Assembly: GCA_947477565.1 (NCBI GenBank)
Contig: CANJUR010000004.1
Coordinates: 62,001 to 126,000 of the forward strand
DNA from: Deltaproteobacteria bacterium
Lineage (GTDB): Bacteria > Myxococcota_A > Polyangia > Polyangiales > Ga0077539
Length of the DNA: 64,000 nt
Direction: 5' to 3'
How positions within the stretch are numbered: position 1 is the first letter of the stretch; each line of letters starts with the position of its first letter. The position numbers and the translations under genes are program-made. Below are positions 35,101-45,032 of the stretch, in pieces. The notes beneath the pieces were generated by a model that saw only the letters and a program-made list of their open reading frames with translations, made no database searches and was not told where the DNA came from.

Positions 35101-35781
35101 GCGAGCCGTGTGGCGCCGGGACTGGTCGCGGGCATCTCGACGGCCGTGGAGGTGTGCGCGGGCTACGTGCACAGCTGCGCGCGCCTCCAGGACGGCACCG
35201 TCCGCTGCTGGGGTTACAACGGCAACGGTCAGCTTGGCACGGGCAACACCTCCAACGCCGCCACCGCGGTGGCGGTGGTGGGCATCAGCACGGCGGTCGA
35301 GATCGCCTGCGGCACGAGCCACACCTGCGCGCGCCTCGCCAACGGCACCGTGCAGTGCTGGGGCTTTAACGCCTACGGCCAGCTGGGCGACGGCACCACC
35401 GCGGGGCGCGTGGCACCGGGCCTGGTCGCGGGCCTGACCGACGCCGTCGAGATCGCCACCGGCGACGACGTGTGGCGCGCCGACCAATCGGGCTCCTCGG
35501 CCGACCGCAGCTGCGCGCGCCGCGCGGGCGGAACCATCGTGTGCTGGGGATACAACGGCTACGGCGGCATCGGCGACGGCACCACGACCACCCGGCTCGT
35601 GCCGACGACCGTGGTGGGCATCACGGACGCAACCGAGATCGACGCCTCGGGGCGCTACCACACCTGCGCGCGCCGTGCGGGGGGTGCGATCTCCTGCTGG
35701 GGCTACGGCGGCAACGGGCAGATGGGCGACGGCACCGCCAACAGTCGCAGCGCCCCCGGCCTCGTCGTCGGCTTCCCGTAA
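32188..35781 (+). CDS. Giant Cys-rich surface lipoprotein with C-terminal RCC1 propeller
   Basis: 1197 aa. Lipoprotein signal ends in LLAAC (C19). Residues 43-62 are five GFDA units (12-bp repeat). Residues ~72-830 comprise about ten Cys-rich modules of ~60-75 residues, each with CGxC, a Cys after CxxGxC and FADCDGDxxNGCE. Residues 832-1197 are seven RCC1-type blades (CWGYNGWGQLGNG and variants, with TCAR and CWG signatures), which should form a beta-propeller. No enzymatic residues are visible. The architecture suggests a surface binding or adhesion protein held on the outer membrane. Repeat A precedes it, and a similar repeat B precedes the next gene, suggesting shared control. Codon choice is strongly GC3-rich like core genes. 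Confidence 0.85.
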   Translation: MSRTRAFSAVLTAALLAACSSNSSVVGGDDVGNLGADASADAGFDAGFDAGFDAGFDAGFDAAPDVPADVGRAGCRDNIDCAGDELGNRVCDVAEARCVACTATNRGSCGGRQFCTAANRCEAGCSADGDCAGGGDAGAPADGAATAGLRCDTARHACVACVSDDHCSVGQVCQSGACVAGCNERRGCPTGQACCGSTCANVQDDALRCGTCTTVCAGGNNAAPACSMGACTRRCLPGFADCDGDTTNGCEVSLEGSANCGACGRTCTGATPLCSTTAGASRCVSGCDAMQTRCGSVCADTQNDATDCGRCGNVCPGGANATGSCAAGACRLACNAGFADCEGDATNGCEANLNTGVGSCGACGTVCPSGGNSTSSCAAGRCRLACNAGFADCDANAVNGCEVNVLTSSGSCGACRRTCPGGANGSATCSNGTCQVACNPGFGDCDGDASNGCEQSLDNATHCGRCANGCAGATPVCAAAMGASATCTSGCASGQQRCGSSCFDPQTDPDHCGDCTTVCRTTPNTRATCAVGRCGTACAPGFSDCDGDAANGCEVNTQVSTTHCGACNNTCRTGQNSTVACVSSQCRATCNVGYGDCDTLELNGCEANLLTATAHCGGCGRLCPPAANAVPTCTDGGCAFRCVTGFADCDGNAANGCETALDGATNCGGCGRVCGSATPLCSTAGATPTCISGCDATQVRCGSSCVDLQSDPTHCGACSAACSTGPNATRTCTTGRCGITCASGFGDCDNAPSNGCEVAFAADNANCGGCGRACPSTQTCTAGACRDRCAAGLTFCSGVCVNGQNDNDNCGACGNSCGTGRYCLAGTCRTGNVSTVTSGNDHVCAIRGSGTVWCWGYNGWGQLGNGNTTSSLVLQQVPRITNAVEVGASSGSSFARLADGTVVGWGLHYGAGELGDGSTVPQRTSPVSVVGLTNIVDISTGGWAHSCAVDASGRAWCWGWNNYAQLGDGSTASRVAPGLVAGISTAVEVCAGYVHSCARLQDGTVRCWGYNGNGQLGTGNTSNAATAVAVVGISTAVEIACGTSHTCARLANGTVQCWGFNAYGQLGDGTTAGRVAPGLVAGLTDAVEIATGDDVWRADQSGSSADRSCARRAGGTIVCWGYNGYGGIGDGTTTTRLVPTTVVGITDATEIDASGRYHTCARRAGGAISCWGYGGNGQMGDGTANSRSAPGLVVGFP
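32314..32373 (+). repeat. In-frame 12-bp tandem repeat (5 units)
   Basis: GGCTTCGACGCA-type units encode Gly-Phe-Asp-Ala five times, right after the lipidated Cys region, forming a variable-length spacer between membrane anchor and Cys-rich domain. Confidence 0.9.
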
Positions 35782-35871
35782 ACTCTCGTATTCCCCCGCC
35801 TCCCCGCTGAGATGGGCGCTCCAGGCGCTCGCCTCCCGCCCTCCGCCTCGATTACCATCCGCAAGCGATCA

Positions 35872-35991
35872 CCTCCAGCGCGGTGAACGGGTGCTCTCGA
35901 CGGCTCGAACAGGGTGATCTTCGCACATAGAGATGATCAGGTACCTGGAGCGAATCCGTGCCAAAACGGTAAGGGGTGTTGGATCGCTTAT
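35872..35991 (+). repeat. Repeat B, 120 bp, upstream of the Gly-rich lipoprotein gene
   Basis: Second copy of the 32001-32120 repeat, starting 90 bp after the RCC1 lipoprotein stop and ending 28 bp before ATG 36020. Sharing of an upstream region by two different lipoprotein genes suggests a copied promoter or a copied insertion site. Confidence 0.9.
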
Positions 35992-36019
35992 TCTCCCGCG
36001 ATCGTGCGAAGCTCGACTG

Positions 36020-37750
36020 ATGCTCTCCCACTCCGCCCGCCTCGCGATTGCTTCGCTCGTCGCGCTCACCGCCGCCTGCGCCGAGTCGTCCAACGGAACC
36101 ACCGACGACGCCGGCAAGGACGTCTCGCAAGACCTCACGCAGACAGTCGACGTGGCACCCGATGTCACCCCGGACGTGGCACCCGATGTGCTGGACGCGG
36201 CCGACGTGTCGAACGTTCCTGACGCGGCGGACGTGGTCGACGTGGTGGACGTTTCGGTGGACCTCGGGACGGTGTGTGGCAACGGGATGACCACCTGCGG
36301 TGGCAACTGCCGCAACCTTCAGAGTGACCCGGGCCACTGCGGGAGCTGCCTCCTGGCGTGCCTCACAGGAGAAGACTGCGTCGCGGGCGTTTGTCGGTCA
36401 TCGTGCCCGGTCGGGCGCTCGCTTTGCGGCGGGGCGTGTCGTGACCTCTCGCTCGACACCGCCAACTGTGGCAGCTGCGACCACGCGTGCGCCACGGGCG
36501 AGAGCTGTGTGATGGGCGCGTGCGCCGTCATCTGCCCGTCGGGCCGCACCCTCTGCGGCGGCGTCTGCGCGGACACCGCGTCGAGCGCGACCCACTGCGG
36601 CCGCTGCGGAAACGCCTGCGCCACTGGTCAGATCTGCGCGTCGGGCGTGTGCACGGCGCCCGTGTGCGCCGCCGGGCAGACCCAGTGCGCGGGCGGGTGC
36701 GCTGACCTCATGAGCAGCGCGGCCAACTGTGGAGCATGCGGAACCGTCTGCGACACCGGGCTCTCGTGCGCGATGAGCGCGTGCCGGACGCCGCCCCCGA
36801 GCGGGCAGACGATGACGTGCACGGCGGCCACCGAGGCGCCGCGGTTCTCTACCTGCCTGCCGGGCCCTGGGGATTCGGTGCGGGTATGCACCGCCACCGA
36901 CCTGACTGCGACGCTCCCGACGCGGCGGGCGGTGTTCGACGCGACGGGGGCGGACCAGCCGTGGGTGGTCCCCGCCGGGGTGACGCGGGTGGTGGTGAAG
37001 CTCTGGGGCTCGGGAGGCGGGTCGCACTATGCCAGCAGCGGCGGCGCGGGCGGCGCGGGGGCCTTCGTGCGGGCGGCGCTTGTCGTCACGGCGGGCGAGA
37101 CCCTCACCGTCATCGCCGGGCGCGGCGGGAGCGACGGGTTCACGCGCACGCCCATCTACGGCGGCGGGGGCCTCGGGGGGTACTTCGGGTCGAGCGGCGG
37201 CGGGCGCAGCGGGATCCGTCGCGGCACCACCGAGCTGGTCACTGCGGGCGGCGGTGGCGGCGGCGCGAGCGCGTCGGGTTCCGTCATGAGCGGAGACGGC
37301 GGCGGCGGCGGCGCCCCCGTCGGCGCCGGCGGAACCAACTCTGGGCGCACCGACGCGAGCTACGGGGTCGCGGGCACTGGCGCAACGCTCCTGTGTGGTG
37401 GAACGGGCGGCTGGACTACCTGCGGCTGCGGCTCGGTGGCGGGCGAGGGCGAGGCCGGACAGCGATTTCAGGGGGGAAACACCATCGGCTCGGCCACCGG
37501 TCAGGGCGCGGGCGGCGGCGGCGGTGGCTGGATGGGCGGCGGCGCAGGCGGCGGCGACTGCGGCGGAAACACCGGCGGCGGCGGCGGCGGCGGGTCAAGC
37601 TACGTTCGAAGCGCCGACGGGTGCGCCGAGGCGGCCATCGGCCCGAACCCGGGTCAGCCATCCGACGCCGATCGCGGTACCAGCAGCGCGGGCGCGGCGG
37701 CGGCTTCAAGTGCCAACGGCCAAGACGGGCGCGTGGTGGTCTACTACTGA
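36020..37750 (+). CDS. Cys-rich lipoprotein with C-terminal glycine-rich domain
   Basis: 576 aa from ATG 36020; lipobox LTAAC (C17). Residues 18-80 are Asp/Val/Pro repeats (VAPDV, VDVVDV), and 85-260 hold four to five Cys-rich modules similar to those in the preceding protein (CGGxC...CGxC...C). From ~300 comes a beta-rich and very Gly-rich domain (QPWVVPAGVTRVVVKLWGSG, then GGGG tracts, ending SSYVRSAD), the glycine-rich domain seen in ALK-like receptors and many bacterial surface proteins. The in-frame extension to 35933 lies in repeat B and is rejected. Likely exposed on the outer membrane; ligand unknown. Confidence 0.82.
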   Translation: MLSHSARLAIASLVALTAACAESSNGTTDDAGKDVSQDLTQTVDVAPDVTPDVAPDVLDAADVSNVPDAADVVDVVDVSVDLGTVCGNGMTTCGGNCRNLQSDPGHCGSCLLACLTGEDCVAGVCRSSCPVGRSLCGGACRDLSLDTANCGSCDHACATGESCVMGACAVICPSGRTLCGGVCADTASSATHCGRCGNACATGQICASGVCTAPVCAAGQTQCAGGCADLMSSAANCGACGTVCDTGLSCAMSACRTPPPSGQTMTCTAATEAPRFSTCLPGPGDSVRVCTATDLTATLPTRRAVFDATGADQPWVVPAGVTRVVVKLWGSGGGSHYASSGGAGGAGAFVRAALVVTAGETLTVIAGRGGSDGFTRTPIYGGGGLGGYFGSSGGGRSGIRRGTTELVTAGGGGGGASASGSVMSGDGGGGGAPVGAGGTNSGRTDASYGVAGTGATLLCGGTGGWTTCGCGSVAGEGEAGQRFQGGNTIGSATGQGAGGGGGGWMGGGAGGGDCGGNTGGGGGGGSSYVRSADGCAEAAIGPNPGQPSDADRGTSSAGAAAASSANGQDGRVVVYY

Positions 37751-39112
37751 CCCATCACACCCCCTCGTGCTCGGATCGCTCGCGCTCTCAAAAGGCCCGC
37801 TGATCACGTTGGGCGCGGCCCTCGCGGGCGCATGAAGCATAAGCCGGGACACCACTGTCCCCATGATCAGCCCAGATCTCCATGGGGTTGAAGCTCACGG
37901 CAACACGCGACAGAAGCGGGTCGCTGATCCTTCCCGCAGAGGGCGATGTGCATGGGCAACCCGCTCTCGATCCCTGATCCTCGCAAGCTCGTCCTCGCTC
38001 TCAGGTCCAACTCGACGCGGCCACCGAGCACCTCAAGGGGCGCTTGGATCCCGAGCTGTTCCACGCCAGGAAGGGCCTGAGCGATGCCTTCGGCCTGCGC
38101 GCTCACGGCGGCCCACAAGGCATGCTCCAGGGCAGCGCTCGCGGCGCTGCGCCTCGACGCCCAGCCCGTCGCCCACGACACGACCGCCGACGCCGCACCC
38201 TCGCCTCCGCAGGTCGAGGTCGCGCGGGCGTTGCAGGCCGCGCAGGAGGCGATGCGGCAGGCCGAGGCCGAACAGACGACCCTGCACATGCCGCACCCGC
38301 TGGATCTGCACACGGATGCCTTGGGCGACGCGGACGGGGTCGCGGGCGTCGTGGAGGACGAGCTCTGTCGGCTCGATCCGATCGCGGAATGCCAGGGCGC
38401 AAGTGCCGTGTCGCGGTCGCGAGCGAGAGAGAAGATCCCGACGTGGACGGCCGTGGTGGCGCAGTGGCGACTGCGGGTGCAGGGGCGCGTGACGCAGGAG
38501 ATTCTCTCGGCGGAGCTGCGTGTTCGGATGATTTCGCTATGGATCCTGCCTGCTGCCTGGCGTGGGTGAGCGTTTGCAACCACCTGCCGGCAGCGGTGCG
38601 GACCTAATTTCGGGCGCGGACGCGGAGATGCTGAGGCCGGTGGCGGCGAACGCCGAGTGGTCGTCGCTCCCGGTGGGTCTACGCGTGCATGGCCATCCGC
38701 GCGGTGTTCTCCCGGAGGATGCTGGACGCCGCCTGCGGTGTTCATCGTTCGTCCACAGCTCGTCGCGGCCGTGTTGCATCGCGCACGCAGCGTAAAGCGC
38801 GTCCCGGGTCGTCAGTGAGAGTTGCGCGCGCAGCTCCGCGGCGAGATCGAAGACCCGAGGCGGCAGATGCAGGCGTTCAAACCTCGCGAACTGTGCTTCG
38901 TCGGCAGTCCGAAGGTCGGAGTCGCGCCGATGTCGACTGCCAGAAAATCCCCGATGTTGGTCCTCTCGATCGAAGGACTTCAGCCCGAGAAGCGAGGCCG
39001 TCGAGCATAGATAGGCGCGGTTTCTGCGGCGTCTTCGGGCTCAATTCCCGAAGATCTCTCCCAGCGCGCGGTCGCCTTCGAACCGTCACCCAGGTGGGTG
39101 AGTCGTCACCAG

Positions 39113-39130
39113 CGGTCAATCCATTGACCG
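39113..39130. promoter_or_regulatory. Perfect dyad, candidate operator
   Basis: CGGTCAATCCATTGACCG, arms CGGTCAAT/ATTGACCG with a 2-bp centre, ~270 bp upstream of the MopE-repeat lipoprotein gene. Confidence 0.45.
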
Positions 39131-39277
39131 GTCCCCGATGGAGGCGCGGCACCGGTCCACGGCCCCAACACGCCAGCACCCTTCGTGATCGATCGGTAAG
39201 CGACGACACGCGAAAATCGCCAGCAATAGCCTCGAAATCGCACATAATTACGTCCTGTGCGCGCACGACCAACTCGT

Positions 39278-39295
39278 GCTGACCGATCGGTCAGC
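39278..39295. promoter_or_regulatory. 18-bp perfect palindrome with ACCGATCGGT core
   Basis: GCTGACCGATCGGTCAGC, 104 bp upstream of the lipoprotein ATG. A near-copy (TGATCGATCGGTAA) lies at 39186-39199. The same core recurs at 44755 and 46427, with one variant at 41426. The form resembles binding sites of TetR-type repressors; no regulator gene is close. Confidence 0.55.
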
Positions 39296-39398
39296 CCATG
39301 GCGGGTACACCGCTTGCTAAGCGACCGGACGGAGACGGCTTCGCGGAGAGACGATTCCCCCCCCTCGCCCGACCGTAGCAAGCCCCGTGGTGAACCCG

Positions 39399-41420
<2,022 letters not shown>

Positions 41421-41424
41421 CGCC

Positions 41425-41438
41425 TACCGAACGGTCAG
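41425..41438. promoter_or_regulatory. Variant ACCGAACGGT palindrome in a convergent gap
   Basis: TACCGAACGGTCAG, one base from the ACCGATCGGT core. It begins 5 bp after the forward stop and includes the TGA of the reverse gene (TCA at 41435-41437). Position suggests a transcription-stop or REP-like role rather than an operator. Confidence 0.4.
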
Positions 41439-43000
41439 TGTCGGCCCGTGAAACCGATCGAGAGCACGTCGTACGCAGCGGCGTAGTTTCCCTGGTTGTT
41501 GGTGCAGGCGCCGGCGCCGGGGTAGCCCGCGCCGCGCGCGCAGTCCGAAGCTGTGATGGGCACCGTGCCGCTCAGGGTCGGGGCGCGGCCCACGGCAACG
41601 GTCTGACCCGCGGTGAAGATGTGCTGGTACGCAAGGTCTACGGTGAGCCAGCGCCATCGTAAGCTCGCGCCCGCAGACAGCCCGAAGGTGTCGTAACCCG
41701 CGGTGTCGATGCCAGCATCGGGGTTCCACCCAATCACGCGACCGTTGTAGGTGCGATCACCCGTCTGCGCGCCGAGGTCCCACGAGAAGCCACCGCGGAT
41801 GGCGAGGGTGTCGGGGATGACATTGCGCTCCGCCCCCACGCGCAAGCCAAAGGTGTCGCGCCAGCTTCGACGAAGGATCACTTCGGGCGTTGCGGGAGAG
41901 CCCATCCCCGGCTCTACCTCGACGTTCCCGGTGCTCCGCGTGACCACCTGCTGAAGCAACGACGAGGTCTCGTAGTGGAAGTCGACTTCGACGTCGAAGT
42001 CTTCGTCCCGCATCGGGTCGCGATCGGCCCAGGCCTCGGGCGCCCCCGCGCGCAGCGACGCGAAGCGGGCCCCAAAGCGGAAGAGGCTCGGCAGCGGAAG
42101 CGTCACCACGCTCTCGAACTTCGACGTGTGAATCCGCGAAGCGTCGGCCGCGTAGGGGCGCACCGTCGCGGTCGAAGTGCCCGTGAAAACAACGGGAGTT
42201 TCGTTGATGTGGGCGTGTGCGCCGAGGGTGATCCACGGCGCGGGTTGCACCATGATCCCGAAGTTGGCCGCCCAGAAGAAGCCCCAGGCGTCGGCCTCGG
42301 TGCGCACGTCCGTGGCGGGCGATTGCGACCCGACCGCGTTGGCCATCGTCGCGCCCGCGAAGTGACCGAAGGAGGGCTGAAGCGCAGCGCCGATGCGCAA
42401 CCATGGCGTGGGAGCGACCGCGACCCCAAGGGTCGGGTGAATGATCGCAACGTTGGTCGCCAGGACCATGTACCGCGAGGGAGAAGGCGCGAGACCCGCG
42501 GAAGTTACCACTCGGTCAGGGAAGCGCTGCGTGCCGATGCCCGCGGGCGTGAGAATCCCGGCGCCCACTGCGATCCACGACCGAGGCCGCCACGTCACCA
42601 CAAGCTGCGGAACGATCGCGGGCTCAAGCTCGTTGCACACCTCGGGGTACGCGGGTCGGGCGGTTGAATACGACCCCGACGCGAACACCGTCCCTCGCGT
42701 CTCGACGCCGCTTTCGACGCCGTCGTAGCGTCCCACGCGGGAAAAACAGTGACGAAACAGCCCAACGTTCATCGACGCCGTCCATTGGACGCCCGCGAGG
42801 CCCACGAGGCCTGCGACATTGTGACCGAGCGCCATCGGATCCGACGCGCGGGCCACGAAGGCACCGCCGCGACCGACGGCCGCGACACCCACGGCCCCGA
42901 GTTCGGTGCCCCCCGCGAAGCAAAGAGGCGCATAGGCGACGGATCCCACTGCGAGCACCGCAACGGCCCCTCGGCTTCGAACTCGCTGCGTAAAGATCAT
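41435..43000 (-). CDS. FadL/OmpP1-family outer membrane beta-barrel protein
   Basis: 521 aa from ATG 43000. Signal peptide MIFTQRVRSRGAVAVLAVG... is cleaved near CFAGG. The N-terminal GTELGAVGVAAVGRGGAFVA then ASDPMALGHNVAGL is the FadL hatch motif, and the rest shows alternating hydrophobic strands with Gly-Ala-Gly turns (VGAGILTPAGIGTQRF, LRIGAALQPSFGHFAG) ending in a C-terminal Phe/His. FadL proteins import hydrophobic compounds such as long-chain fatty acids. The frame is open far upstream, but that part is antisense to the next gene and lacks a signal peptide. Its start is 3 bp from the divergent gene's start. Confidence 0.85.
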   Translation of the reverse strand: MIFTQRVRSRGAVAVLAVGSVAYAPLCFAGGTELGAVGVAAVGRGGAFVARASDPMALGHNVAGLVGLAGVQWTASMNVGLFRHCFSRVGRYDGVESGVETRGTVFASGSYSTARPAYPEVCNELEPAIVPQLVVTWRPRSWIAVGAGILTPAGIGTQRFPDRVVTSAGLAPSPSRYMVLATNVAIIHPTLGVAVAPTPWLRIGAALQPSFGHFAGATMANAVGSQSPATDVRTEADAWGFFWAANFGIMVQPAPWITLGAHAHINETPVVFTGTSTATVRPYAADASRIHTSKFESVVTLPLPSLFRFGARFASLRAGAPEAWADRDPMRDEDFDVEVDFHYETSSLLQQVVTRSTGNVEVEPGMGSPATPEVILRRSWRDTFGLRVGAERNVIPDTLAIRGGFSWDLGAQTGDRTYNGRVIGWNPDAGIDTAGYDTFGLSAGASLRWRWLTVDLAYQHIFTAGQTVAVGRAPTLSGTVPITASDCARGAGYPGAGACTNNQGNYAAAYDVLSIGFTGRH

Positions 43001-43003
43001 CGC

Positions 43004-44743
43004 ATGAGTCTTGCAACAACCCTGCCCGTGCGAAATCCAATTCGAGGCTCGAGCGGTCGGTGGGCTGTGGGCTCGTGGTCCCCTGCGGTGCTCTGCGTGG
43101 CGGTCTTTGTGAGCTTCTTCGCGGCGTGCGGCGCGCCCGAAGTGACGAACGCTCAGGTCGCCTCGCCCAGTGACACAGCGTCCATGGACGCCGGCGCGAT
43201 GCTCCGATGCGCGCAGAGTCCGGGCATCGACCCCGAGAGTCTCCCGAGGTGCTGCATCGGGCGTGGGCGGGCGCGGTGCCTCCCCGCAGGGCTCGTTCCG
43301 GGCCGCGCCTCGATGCTCTCGGAGTGTCTCAACGGCGGGCTCTGCGTGCCCGATGTCATTGTGCGTGCGGGGACAAGTTATGTCCCTCCGCGCTGCCGTT
43401 CGTTCGGCGGTCTCGCGGGCGCTTGCGTGTCGCGCTGCGTCCCGACGGTGGCCGAGCAGGGCGATCTCCTCCCGCGAGACATTTGCGAAAGCGACGAACG
43501 TTGCGCCCCTTGCTACGACCCGAGCGACGGCAACCGCTCGACGGGCGCCTGCGAGGCCGCGGACCCTTGTTCCGACGCGGGAACGGCACCCCCGCCGCCG
43601 CCGATTCAGTGCCCGTACACTGGCCCGCCCCTGCTCGACCCGAGCAACATACCCGCCTGCGACTGCGCGGGCACTCGTTGCATGCCCACCGGGCGCGTTC
43701 CGGCTGCACAGCGTACGAGGCTCGCGGCCTGCGAGGGCGGGTTCTGCGTACCCGAGCCCTACATTCGCGCGGCCAACAACTATGTACCGCGACGCTGCAC
43801 GGCCTTCGGAGGGCTCGTCGGTGGCTGCGTCTCGCGCTGCGTCCCAGGAGTGGCTGCGCAAGCCGACGTGCTCACGCGCGACGTCTGCGACGACGGTGAA
43901 CTCTGCGCGCCCTGCTACGACCCAGAGGACGGAAACCAGCCTACGGGTGCGTGCGATGTGCCTCCCAACTGTGGTGACGGTGGCTTTCCGACACAGCCGC
44001 CGCCGCTGCAGTGTCCGCACACGGGCCCCGACGTGATCAACCCATCGTTTCTCCCTGCTTGTCCCTGCGCGGGAACACACTGCATGCCTGCCTCGCGCGT
44101 ACCCGACGCCCAGCGCGGGATGCTGTCGTCCTGCGCAGGGGGGTTTTGTGTGCCCGACGATTTTATCCGCGCCGCAAACAATTTTGTGCCGCCGACCTGT
44201 CGGCCGTTTGGTGGCATGGGCGAGGGACGATGCCTCTCGCGCTGCGTCCCGATGGTGGCCTCGCAGGCCGCGACGCTCGTGCAGTCCACATGCAACCCCA
44301 CGCAACTCTGCGTACCGTGTTTCGACCCGCGCACCGGCGCAAGCACGTCCGCGTGCGACCAGAGCTGCGACCCGGGACCGCAGCAGCCACCGTTTCGTTT
44401 TCAAGACTGCTGCGGCGGACGGGCAAAGTGCGTCCCGACGGCCTCGATTCCCGCGGCGCAGCGCGGCAGCCTCAGCGCGATGAGCTGCCCGCCAGACTTT
44501 CTCTGCGCGCCCAATGAAAACCTCGACCCGAGCTTTCGACCCATTGCATGCCGCGCGAGCCCCGTCCCGATCCCCATTCTCGGACAGCTCCCTGCCTACG
44601 TGGGCTTCTGCGTGAGCACGTGCGTCAACCGCAGCTTCTTCGAACGCCTCGGCACCGCGCAGGGTAGCTGCGCGGGCGGATACTTCTGCGCCCCCTGCCG
44701 TACGCCCTTCGGAGCAGCCACAGGCGTCCCCGGCTGCACCTGA
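43004..44743 (+). CDS. Secreted lipoprotein with four Cys-rich repeats of ~100 residues
   Basis: 579 aa. Hydrophobic signal ends in FFAACG. Four modules start with CIG/CAG...RCxPxxxVP, then CxGGFCVPxxxIRAxxxYVPxxC, FGGxxGxCxSRCVP, DxCxxxxxCxPCYDPxxGxxTGxC; about 12 Cys per module probably pair internally. No family is known to me. Starts: ATG 43004 (used), or GTG 43028, which would leave more space for a promoter. Divergent from the FadL-like gene. Ends near palindrome 44754. Surface structural role guessed only from composition. Confidence 0.8.
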   Translation: MSLATTLPVRNPIRGSSGRWAVGSWSPAVLCVAVFVSFFAACGAPEVTNAQVASPSDTASMDAGAMLRCAQSPGIDPESLPRCCIGRGRARCLPAGLVPGRASMLSECLNGGLCVPDVIVRAGTSYVPPRCRSFGGLAGACVSRCVPTVAEQGDLLPRDICESDERCAPCYDPSDGNRSTGACEAADPCSDAGTAPPPPPIQCPYTGPPLLDPSNIPACDCAGTRCMPTGRVPAAQRTRLAACEGGFCVPEPYIRAANNYVPRRCTAFGGLVGGCVSRCVPGVAAQADVLTRDVCDDGELCAPCYDPEDGNQPTGACDVPPNCGDGGFPTQPPPLQCPHTGPDVINPSFLPACPCAGTHCMPASRVPDAQRGMLSSCAGGFCVPDDFIRAANNFVPPTCRPFGGMGEGRCLSRCVPMVASQAATLVQSTCNPTQLCVPCFDPRTGASTSACDQSCDPGPQQPPFRFQDCCGGRAKCVPTASIPAAQRGSLSAMSCPPDFLCAPNENLDPSFRPIACRASPVPIPILGQLPAYVGFCVSTCVNRSFFERLGTAQGSCAGGYFCAPCRTPFGAATGVPGCT

Positions 44744-44753
44744 ACCGCCATTC

Positions 44754-44767
44754 TACCGATCGGTCAG
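44754..44767. promoter_or_regulatory. ACCGATCGGT palindrome downstream of the Cys-repeat lipoprotein
   Basis: TACCGATCGGTCAG begins 10 bp after the stop codon. Exact copy of the core found at 39282 and 46427. Could be a stop structure, an operator for the next gene (266 bp away) or a dispersed repeat. Confidence 0.5.
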
Positions 44768-44892
44768 AGTGTTGGCCCTCGCAGAAGCGCGGCCCCACCA
44801 GGCGATTGTCCGCGCCGTGCGCACTCCCCGTGGTGCGCTGAGATGCCGTTAAACACCATTGATGTGTGAGGCTTCGAGCAGGCTTTTTCACT

Positions 44893-44942
44893 GGTCACTG
44901 TACCCACCGTCCGTGGTCACTGTACCTACCGTCGACGGTCAC
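44893..44942 (+). repeat. 22-bp-spaced iterons with GGTCAC
   Basis: GGTCAC occurs at 44893, 44915 and 44937, exactly 22 bp apart, with TGTACC(C/T)ACCGTC following the first two. Two turns of helix spacing places the boxes on one face, as for cooperative binding. About 90 bp before the protease start. Confidence 0.7.
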
Positions 44943-45032
44943 GGCGCCGTACGACAGGGCGGTCGTCTCCCTACGGATCGGTAAGGAAGGCTTCCGCAAC
45001 ACGCTGGCCCGACTCATGCTGAAGCGGGACGG

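Larger units (their letters stand above)
37751..39398. other. 1.6-kb stretch without a recognisable intact gene
   Basis: A frame from ~38011 reads QVQLDAATEHLKGRLDPELF and FHARKGLSDAFGL, then appears to shift +1 near 38150 to a frame reading ALRLDAQPVAHD, VEVARALQAAQEAMRQ and WTAVVAQWRLRVQGRVTQE until ~38569. This has coding-like composition and could be a decayed gene, but I recognise no family. The right part (39113-39295) holds three palindromes described separately. Long open frames on both strands are GC-driven. Confidence 0.4.

Noticed and set aside
32866-35661. 900-residue antisense frame opposite the RCC1 lipoprotein
   Set aside because: Ala/Arg/Gly-rich repetitive translation mirrors the repeats of the real gene; no independent support.
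43001-44404. Minus-strand upstream extension of the FadL-like frame
   Set aside because: Antisense to the Cys-repeat lipoprotein, no signal peptide; the true start with a signal sequence is at 43000.
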